DNA of 64,000 bases from Pseudomonas fluorescens. GTDB lineage: Bacteria; Pseudomonadota; Gammaproteobacteria; Pseudomonadales; Pseudomonadaceae. The stretch is taken from NCBI RefSeq assembly GCF_005938625.1, contig NZ_VCNJ01000003.1, forward strand, positions 310,001 to 374,000. The letters run 5' to 3'. How positions within the stretch are numbered: position 1 is the stretch's first letter; every line of letters starts with the position of its first letter. Position numbers and translations under genes: made by a program. Positions 58,338-64,000 of the stretch are shown in pieces. Under the pieces are notes generated by a model. The model made no database searches and had not been told where the DNA came from. It saw only the letters and a list, made by a program, of their open reading frames with translations.

Positions 58338-58844
58338 TCAAGCGTTCTGGCGGTGCTGCTTTTCCAGTTTCTTCTTGATCCGGTCGCGTTTGAGTGTGGA
58401 CAGGTAATCGACGAACAATTTGCCGTTGAGGTGGTCGCATTCGTGCTGGATGCACACCGCGAGCAGGCCTTCGGCAATCAGCTCATAGGGCTTGCCGTCG
58501 CGGTCCAGCGCCTTGATCCTGACCTTTTGCGGGCGGTCGACGTTTTCGTAGAAACCCGGTACCGACAGGCAGCCTTCCTGGTATTGCTCCATTTCGTCGG
58601 TCAGCGATTCGAACTCGGGGTTGATGAACACCCGCGGTTCGGTGCGGTCTTCGGAAAGGTCCATCACGACGATACGTTTGTGCACGTTGACCTGGGTCGC
58701 GGCAAGGCCGATGCCCGGCGCTTCATACATTGTTTCAAACATGTCATCGACCAACTGACGCACTTCGTCGTCCACTACAGCCACAGGCTTGGCAATAGTG
58801 CGCAGACGCGGGTCCGGGAATTCGAGGATGTTTAAAATGGCCAT
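58338..58844 (-). CDS. def: Peptide deformylase
   Basis: 168 residues from the ATG at 58844 ([20 protein letters not shown]). All three family motifs are intact: [16 protein letters not shown] and the metal-binding HECDHLNG. It removes the formyl group from new proteins. It is divergent from the LysM gene. Confidence 0.97.
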   Translation of the reverse strand: MAILNILEFPDPRLRTIAKPVAVVDDEVRQLVDDMFETMYEAPGIGLAATQVNVHKRIVVMDLSEDRTEPRVFINPEFESLTDEMEQYQEGCLSVPGFYENVDRPQKVRIKALDRDGKPYELIAEGLLAVCIQHECDHLNGKLFVDYLSTLKRDRIKKKLEKQHRQNA

Positions 58845-59004
58845 AGGCTTTGATTGCTGCACACGTTGAGTAAAGTCGGGCGATGGCCTGGCAGGTCCGA
58901 AGATGCAGGCTACCGTTGTGAAGCGTAGCTTGTGCATTTTGCACAAGCGAGCCACGGGGGCTCTGACGGTTCACGCGAATGCACATGATAAAGGGATTCA
59001 CTGC

Positions 59005-60030
59005 ATGAGGAAAACACTACTCGCCCTGCTGCTGTTGGCTTCGGCCGGCGTGGCGCAAGGGCAAGTGCAACTCAGGGATGGTTTTCCACAGCAATACACG
59101 GTGGTTTCGGGGGATACACTCTGGGACATTTCCGGCAAATACCTGCGCGAGCCCTGGCAGTGGCCACAACTGTGGCGGGCCAATCCGCAAATCGAAAACC
59201 CCAACCTGATCTATCCCGGCGACACGCTGACGCTCAGCTACGTCAACGGCCAGCCACAACTGATGCTCAATCGTGGCGAATCGCGCGGCACCATCAAGCT
59301 CTCGCCACGGATCCGCACCAGCCCGGTAGCCGAGGCGATTCCGAGCATTCCGCTGAAATCGATCAACAGTTTTCTGCTGAGCAACCGTATCGTCGACAAG
59401 GTCGAGGACTTCGACAAGGCGCCGTACATCGTCGCCGGCGATGCCGAACGCGTGCTCAGCGGTACCGGTGACCGGATCTTCGCGCGCGGCCATTTCGATC
59501 CGGATCAGCCGGTTTACGGCATCTTCCGTCAGGGCAAGGTCTACACCGATCCGCAGACCAAGGAGTTTCTGGGGATCAACGCCGACGATATCGGTGGCGG
59601 TGAAATTGTCGCCACCGAAGGCGACGTCGCCACCCTCGCCCTGCAACGCACCACGCAGGAAGTGCGCCTCGGAGACCGCTTGTTCAGTGGCGAAGAGCGT
59701 TCGATCAACTCGACCTTCATGCCCAGTGCGCCAACGACCAACATCAACGGCGTGATCATCGATGTGCCGCGCGGCGTCACCCAGATTGGTGTGATGGACG
59801 TGGTCACGCTGAACAAAGGCAAGCGCGACGGTCTGGCCGAAGGCAATGTGCTGGTGGTGATGAAAACCGGCGAAACCGTGCGTGACCGTATTACCGGTCA
59901 GCCACTGAAAATTCCCGACGAACGCGCCGGGTTGCTGATGGTGTTCCGCACCTACGACAAACTCAGCTACGGCCTCGTTCTCAACGCTTCACGCTCGCTG
60001 GCGGTGCTCGACAAGGTGCGAAATCCGTAA
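59005..60030 (+). CDS. Exported LysM-domain protein
   Basis: 341 residues from the ATG at 59005. A signal peptide (MRKTLLALLLLASAGVAQG) is cut near residue 19. A LysM domain (about 30-75; YTVVSGDTLWDISGKYL, LIYPGDTLTL) follows and should bind peptidoglycan in the periplasm. The long remainder has no motif I recognise. The frame from 58903 overlaps the def promoter and is rejected. Divergent from def, it precedes dprA as in P. aeruginosa. Confidence 0.92.
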   Translation: MRKTLLALLLLASAGVAQGQVQLRDGFPQQYTVVSGDTLWDISGKYLREPWQWPQLWRANPQIENPNLIYPGDTLTLSYVNGQPQLMLNRGESRGTIKLSPRIRTSPVAEAIPSIPLKSINSFLLSNRIVDKVEDFDKAPYIVAGDAERVLSGTGDRIFARGHFDPDQPVYGIFRQGKVYTDPQTKEFLGINADDIGGGEIVATEGDVATLALQRTTQEVRLGDRLFSGEERSINSTFMPSAPTTNINGVIIDVPRGVTQIGVMDVVTLNKGKRDGLAEGNVLVVMKTGETVRDRITGQPLKIPDERAGLLMVFRTYDKLSYGLVLNASRSLAVLDKVRNP

Positions 60031-60113
60031 GCTTGCTTCACAAGTTACCAACAGAGTTATCCACAGCTTGTTCCGAATGGTTCGGGGCTTATAACGATCA
60101 AGGATGATCCATC

Positions 60114-61211
60114 ATGTTGCCTGTCTGTACGCCGGTTTCCCCGGCGGAACTGGAAGCGCGTCTGCGCCTGCACCGTTTGCCGGATGTCGGCCCGAAACGC
60201 TTTGCCAAATTGCTCGAAGCCTTTGGCTCGGCGTCCAAAGCCATCAGCGCGCCGGCCAGCGCCTGGCGTTCGCTGGGTTTACCAGCGGCTTGCGCCGAAG
60301 CGCGGCGCTGTCCCGAAGTTCGCGACGGCGCCAGCCATGCAATGCGCTGGCTAGAGCGCCCGGAGCATCATTTGCTGATGTGGGATCAGCCAGATTACCC
60401 GGCGCTGCTGGCGCAAATTCCGGATCCGCCACCGTTGCTGTTTGTCGCCGGTGATCCGCTGATTCTCGAAAAACCGCAACTGGCGATGGTCGGCAGTCGC
60501 CGCGCTTCGCGTCCGGGAATGGACACCGCAGCGGCGTTTTCCCGCAGCCTCGCCGGGGCCGGGTTTGTCATCACCAGTGGTCTGGCACTGGGTATTGATG
60601 CCGCCGCGCATCAGGCCGCGCTGGATGTCGGTGGGCTGACTGTCGGGGTACTCGGCACCGGGCTGGAAAACTTTTATCCACAGCGCAATCGACGCTTGGC
60701 CGACGCGATGATTGCGTCCGGCAGCGCGGTGCTTTCGGAGTTTCCGCTGGACGCCGGGCCGACCGCGAGCAACTTCCCCCGGCGCAATCGGATCATCAGC
60801 GGTTTGTCCCTTGGTGTGCTGGTGGTCGAGGCCAGTGTCGCTAGCGGATCCTTGATCACGGCAAGGCTGGCGGCGGAACAGGGGCGCGAGGTTTACGCGA
60901 TTCCTGGCTCGATCCATCACCCCGGCGCACGGGGTTGTCACCAGTTGATTCGGGATGGCGCGGTGCTGGTGGAAACCATTGATCACATCCTCGAAGCGCT
61001 GCGCGGTTGGCAGCGTTTGCCGCTGTCCACAGACACGCCGCAAGTCGACCATCCACTGCTCATTCTGCTGCATGCCGCGCCGCACACCAGCGAAGGTCTG
61101 GCCGACAGCAGTGGCTGGGCTTTACCGAAAGTGCTGGCAGCGCTGACCGAACTGGAAATGGATGGCCGCGCGGTGAGTGAAAACGGCCGCTGGTTTGCGC
61201 GGGTGAGCTAG
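60114..61211 (+). CDS. dprA: DNA-processing protein DprA (Smf)
   Basis: 365 residues. An N-terminal helix-hairpin-helix-like region (LHRLPDVGPKRFAKLLEAFG), the Rossmann-like core with GSRRASRPG and SGLALGIDAAAHQAAL, and a C-terminal winged-helix domain are seen. It loads RecA on single-stranded DNA during transformation. The gap before it (60031-60113) has a DnaA box (60057), and another lies inside (60674). Confidence 0.94.
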   Translation: MLPVCTPVSPAELEARLRLHRLPDVGPKRFAKLLEAFGSASKAISAPASAWRSLGLPAACAEARRCPEVRDGASHAMRWLERPEHHLLMWDQPDYPALLAQIPDPPPLLFVAGDPLILEKPQLAMVGSRRASRPGMDTAAAFSRSLAGAGFVITSGLALGIDAAAHQAALDVGGLTVGVLGTGLENFYPQRNRRLADAMIASGSAVLSEFPLDAGPTASNFPRRNRIISGLSLGVLVVEASVASGSLITARLAAEQGREVYAIPGSIHHPGARGCHQLIRDGAVLVETIDHILEALRGWQRLPLSTDTPQVDHPLLILLHAAPHTSEGLADSSGWALPKVLAALTELEMDGRAVSENGRWFARVS

Positions 61212-61266
61212 GTTTTACAAGGAAGATCGGTAAACTGCGCGAAACCTGATTGCGGAGAGTTTTTTC

Positions 61267-61824
61267 ATGGTCAACAGTTGGCGTGTGCAACAAGCCGCAC
61301 GAGAGATTCGCGCCGGGGCGGTGATTGCCTATCCAACCGAAGCCGTCTGGGGGCTGGGTTGCGACCCGTGGAACGAAGAGGCAGTGGATCGGTTGCTGGC
61401 GATCAAGAATCGTTCGGTGATCAAAGGGCTGATTCTGGTTGCCGACAACATTCGCCAGTTCGACTTCCTGTTCGAGGACTTCCCGCAAGAATGGATCGAC
61501 CGCATGGCCAGCACCTGGCCGGGGCCGAACACCTGGCTGGTACCGCATCAAGGCTTGTTGCCGGAATGGGTGACCGGTGTGCACGACACCGTGGCGCTGC
61601 GGGTCAGCGATCACCCGCAGGTACGCGATCTGTGTTCGATGGTCGGGCCATTGATTTCGACCTCTGCCAACCCGCAGGGTCGCCCGGCGGCGCGTACGCG
61701 TTTACGGGTTGAGCAATATTTCCGTGGGCAGGTGGATCTGGTGCTGGGTGGTAGCCTCGGCGGACGGAAAAACCCTAGCGTCATCCGTGATCTTGCGACC
61801 GGTAAGGTCATTCGTCCCGACTGA
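61267..61824 (+). CDS. tsaC: Threonylcarbamoyl-AMP synthase (TsaC/YrdC)
   Basis: 185 residues, the short proteobacterial form without a SUA5 extension. The family core [20 protein letters not shown] and [13 protein letters not shown] is present. It makes threonylcarbamoyl-AMP for t6A37 of tRNA. It begins 55 bases after dprA. In P. aeruginosa qor and hemF follow; here a different module does. Confidence 0.95.
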   Translation: MVNSWRVQQAAREIRAGAVIAYPTEAVWGLGCDPWNEEAVDRLLAIKNRSVIKGLILVADNIRQFDFLFEDFPQEWIDRMASTWPGPNTWLVPHQGLLPEWVTGVHDTVALRVSDHPQVRDLCSMVGPLISTSANPQGRPAARTRLRVEQYFRGQVDLVLGGSLGGRKNPSVIRDLATGKVIRPD

Positions 61825-61850
61825 CCCGATTTCTACCTGATGGGCTTGCG

Positions 61851-61881
61851 AACTCCTCGACTGCATAGACGAGGAGTTTTT
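61851..61881 (+). terminator. Intrinsic terminator after tsaC
   Basis: AACTCCTCG and CGAGGAGTT form a 9-base-pair stem with a ten-base loop, followed by T5. It lies 26 bases after the tsaC stop and separates the conserved block from the next module. Confidence 0.88.
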
Positions 61882-62096
61882 CGTCCGCCTGCGATTTATC
61901 CCTGAATCTGTCGCGCAAGTTAAACAATCTGTTGTTTATATTGGTTCTTCGTGTGTCAGATAAATCTATAAACAAGAACTTTCAGTAACTTTTCCCACGT
62001 CATTATCAGAAGTCGCGCAGTGGCGATATTTCCAAAAGCATCCATTATTTCAATGCGCTCAGGAAACTTCGATAAGTTAACGTCTGCGGAGAAGGA
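61882..62096 (+). promoter_or_regulatory. AT-rich leader of the three-gene module
   Basis: 215 bases without a gene, clearly more AT-rich than tsaC (for example TTAAACAATCTGTTGTTTAT near 61920). It contains partly palindromic AACAATCTGTTGTT (61924-61937). A promoter for the module is likely here, but no convincing -35/-10 pair can be fixed by eye. Confidence 0.4.
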
Positions 62097-62765
62097 ATGG
62101 ACACTACGAATTTACAACTCAAGGATTATCTGCAGGGGCTTCAGGAAACGCTGAACAAGCAACATGCTGATTATCGAATTGCTATTCTCGATACGGGAGC
62201 AGACATAAGCGAGTTTGAACGATTCATCGGCCGCCAGTTTCGTCTGCGGTTAAAGCATTACATGCTGACTTCCAAAGCCAGGGCACTTGAAACGAAGCTG
62301 GCGATTTCATCGCGCAGCACGCATTTTCTGTTGTACCAGCGCGATCAATTGACGGCGGTATTAAGAGTGACCCCCGCGCCGTTCGAATGGGTATCGCTGG
62401 CCCATCAATATGTCTCGCCGACCGTGGCGCTGGCGCGTCATGTCGAGTTCAGTCGCCTGATTACCCATTCGCAGCAACACCGGCCGGTACCGATCAATGC
62501 GCTGCTGGCTGCCGCCACCGAATGGGCGATCGATCGCGGGTATCAAGGCGTTACCGCCTTGTGCAGATCACCTCAACGACGTCTGTTCCAGCGTTTCGGC
62601 CTGACGCCGCTCACCTCAAGCTCACTGCATATCGAACAACGCGCTCGTGGTGATTACTGGCTGTTGTCTGCCGAATGGCGGCAAATCCTTACCGCGCTTC
62701 AACAGCCCTGCACCATTAACGCCGATTACCCGGAGACTCACAATGAATGCGTCCGTCAGTTTTGA
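62097..62765 (+). CDS. GNAT-fold acyltransferase resembling LuxI / FeeM N-acyl synthases
   Basis: 222 residues from the ATG at 62097, with GGAG five bases upstream. It shows the pattern of autoinducer and N-acyl amino acid synthases: FIGRQFRLRLKHYML (about 43-57), TAVLRVTP (about 86-93), the E-x-S-R motif in HVEFSRLI (Glu117, Ser119, Arg120), then ALLAAATEWAIDRGYQGV and LFQRFGLTPL. The family uses acyl-ACP or acyl-CoA to acylate an amine; the substrate here is unknown. The 3' end overlaps the next gene by 23 bases. True LuxI is unlikely, since no luxR-type gene is visible next to it. Confidence 0.65.
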   Translation: MDTTNLQLKDYLQGLQETLNKQHADYRIAILDTGADISEFERFIGRQFRLRLKHYMLTSKARALETKLAISSRSTHFLLYQRDQLTAVLRVTPAPFEWVSLAHQYVSPTVALARHVEFSRLITHSQQHRPVPINALLAAATEWAIDRGYQGVTALCRSPQRRLFQRFGLTPLTSSSLHIEQRARGDYWLLSAEWRQILTALQQPCTINADYPETHNECVRQF

Positions 62766-63477
62766 ACAACAGTTGATTGTGCTTGATCAGCGAATCGAAA
62801 AGACATGGGCCGATATTCTGGATAATTCCCGGCTGGTCAAGGCCATCCGCGAGGGCAGTGTTTCCAGAGCCTTATATGCGATCTATATGATCGAGACGTT
62901 TCATTACACCGCGCACAATGCACGAAACCAGGGCCTTGTCGGAGTGCGACATGCCGATAATCCGGTGTATGCAAAGTTCTGTTTTGAACATGCGGCGCAA
63001 GAAGTCGGTCATGAAAAGATGGCTCTGCATGATGTTATGAGTCTGGGTTTGAAAAATGAAAGCTTTGATATACCGCCGGCACTTCCGGAAACTGAAGTAC
63101 TGATTGCGTATTTGTACTGGATTTCTTTTACCGGTAATCCGTTACAGCGGCTTGGATACAGTTACTGGGCGGAAAACGCCTATCACTTCATTACTCCGCT
63201 GATCGACAAACTGAGTGAAACACTGGCGCTGAAGCCAGCACAGCTGACGTTCTTCATTGCTCACTCAGATATCGATGTCGAGCATTTCAACGAGATCAAA
63301 TTGATCCTGCAACGCACCTGCAAGCACCAGGCTGACTGGGATGCCATTGCCACCGTGATGGAAACCAGTCTGCGCCTGACCGGCAACATGCTTGAGGCGG
63401 TTTATAAGCAGTATGAGGCCTGGCAAAACGGCTGCGCGCCGCGGTATGAATTCCTTCATGCCCTGGATAAATCATGA
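62743..63477 (+). CDS. Haem-oxygenase-like diiron oxidase/oxygenase (HDO-type, TenA/PqqC fold)
   Basis: 244 residues from the ATG at 62743, with GGAG eight bases upstream; the longer frame from 62647 lies in the previous gene. The six ligands of the HDO group can be placed: Glu51-x6-His58 (ETFHYTAH), Glu144 (YWAEN) and His174-x3-Asp178-x2-His181 (HSDIDVEH). All-helical. Members of this group oxidise, cleave or decarboxylate amines and fatty acids with O2 (for example UndA, BesC, CADD). The substrate is unknown, but the neighbours suggest an acylated or aminocarboxypropylated compound. Confidence 0.8.
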   Translation: MNASVSFEQQLIVLDQRIEKTWADILDNSRLVKAIREGSVSRALYAIYMIETFHYTAHNARNQGLVGVRHADNPVYAKFCFEHAAQEVGHEKMALHDVMSLGLKNESFDIPPALPETEVLIAYLYWISFTGNPLQRLGYSYWAENAYHFITPLIDKLSETLALKPAQLTFFIAHSDIDVEHFNEIKLILQRTCKHQADWDAIATVMETSLRLTGNMLEAVYKQYEAWQNGCAPRYEFLHALDKS

Positions 63478-63519
63478 CGCCCTCGAGTGCGTTCCCGGGA
63501 TGGGTACGTGGAGGTTGTG

Positions 63520-64000
63520 ATGGCTGAATACTTCAAGCGATTGAACTATGCGCTGGGGGATGAAGACACGGCGCTCGAGTACTCCATTCTGCCCGAGCAT
63601 GCCCGGCACGTGGCGGGCGTTGCCGGTTGTGGTGGTCGAGTTCTGCCGTTGCTGGCCCGCAGTCCGGCCCGCATGACTTGCGTGGATATCAGTGCGCCAC
63701 AACTGGCCTTTACCCGCTTGCGTTTTGCCTTGCTGGCGCAGACCGATCACGATTCATTCATGGACTTCATGGGTTACCGATCGGGGACCTCGGCGATAAG
63801 GCGCCAGTCCATTTTTCAGCAACTGGACCTGCCCTCGGCGGATCGTCAATGGCTGGCGGACCTGTTTCATTCCCGTCATTGGCAGGCACCGGTTTACATG
63901 GGGGCCTTCGAGCAGACCCTGCAGCGATTGGCAAAGATCAACGGACTGTTCACCGGTAAGGCCGGTCGAGCGATTTTCCAGTGCGGCGACCTGGGCGAGC
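63520..64000 (+). CDS. DUF3419-like SAM-dependent protein (BtaA-type 3-amino-3-carboxypropyl transferase?), 5' part
   Basis: 160 codons, open to the window end, so the C-terminus is missing. The ATG at 63520 has GGAGG upstream at good spacing; an adjacent GTG (63517) is possible. The early region RLNYALGDEDTALEYSIL is followed by the SAM-binding motif AGCGGRVLPLLA (about 35-46), VDISAPQLAFTRLR (about 55-68), as in DUF3419 proteins, where BtaA transfers the 3-amino-3-carboxypropyl group of SAM. An ordinary methyltransferase cannot be excluded. It starts 42 bases after the diiron gene. Confidence 0.6.
   Translation, partial: MAEYFKRLNYALGDEDTALEYSILPEHARHVAGVAGCGGRVLPLLARSPARMTCVDISAPQLAFTRLRFALLAQTDHDSFMDFMGYRSGTSAIRRQSIFQQLDLPSADRQWLADLFHSRHWQAPVYMGAFEQTLQRLAKINGLFTGKAGRAIFQCGDLGE

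Noticed and set aside
62097..62765. Genuine acyl-homoserine-lactone synthase with quorum-sensing locus
   Set aside because: Only the general LuxI/FeeM pattern is seen, no LuxR-type regulator is adjacent, and the following genes suggest biosynthesis.

Overview
The window is chromosomal DNA of a Pseudomonas, most likely of the P. fluorescens group, and it spans the replication origin. The evidence is the gene order rpmH-oriC-dnaA-dnaN-recF-gyrB, the atpIBEFHAGDC / parBA / rsmG / mnmG block on one side, the plsC-gmhB-glyS-glyQ-tag-lpxL-pilZ and trkA-rsmB-fmt-def-LysM-dprA-tsaC blocks on the other, and a common-polysaccharide-antigen cluster (rmd-gmd-wbpW-wzm-wzt-wbpX-wbpY-wbpZ). This order matches what is known of pseudomonads. 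No rRNA, tRNA, CRISPR array, transposase or integrase was seen.

Layout. 1-8.7 kb (+): synthesis of GDP-D-rhamnose, its polymerisation and ABC export of the D-rhamnose O-polysaccharide; the first gene is cut by the window edge. 8.7-12.5 kb (-): a three-domain redox protein, a glutathione S-transferase-like protein and a LysR regulator. 12.6-16.8 kb (-): glmS, glmR and glmU for UDP-GlcNAc. 16.9-24.1 kb (-): the complete F1Fo ATP synthase operon. 24.2-28.5 kb (-): parB, parA, rsmG, mnmG. 28.5-28.9 kb: a DnaA-box cluster. 29.0-33.0 kb (+): an ECF sigma / FecR / TonB-receptor iron-signalling cassette placed between mnmG and mnmE. 33.1-37.0 kb (-): mnmE, yidC, yidD, rnpA, rpmH. 37.1-37.5 kb: oriC. 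37.6-43.8 kb (+): dnaA, dnaN, recF (with a parS site) and gyrB. 43.8-45.3 kb: an AT-rich insert with one unknown membrane protein, bracketed by two copies of the gyrB terminator. 45.3-47.7 kb: a divergent response regulator / histidine kinase pair. 47.9-61.8 kb: phospholipid, heptose, glycyl-tRNA synthetase, DNA repair, lipid A, potassium, translation-initiation and tRNA-modification genes. 62.1-64.0 kb (+): an unusual three-gene module (LuxI/FeeM-like acyltransferase, haem-oxygenase-like diiron enzyme, DUF3419-like SAM enzyme) running off the right edge.

The strongest observations are: (1) two origin-like regions, upstream of mnmG and upstream of dnaA, that can be laid over one another at an almost constant offset of 8560 bp, with DnaA boxes and a TGTACAGAGA motif in register; (2) a very large excess of the DnaA box TTATCCACA over the whole window, at least 34 exact copies where about 0.2 are expected by chance; (3) the three-gene module at the right edge, which looks like an undescribed small biosynthetic pathway; (4) the terminator-flanked AT-rich insert downstream of gyrB; and (5) the iron-signalling cassette inserted between mnmE and what looks like its old terminator. 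All coordinates and motifs were read by eye, and family assignments come from recognised motifs and gene order, not from searches.
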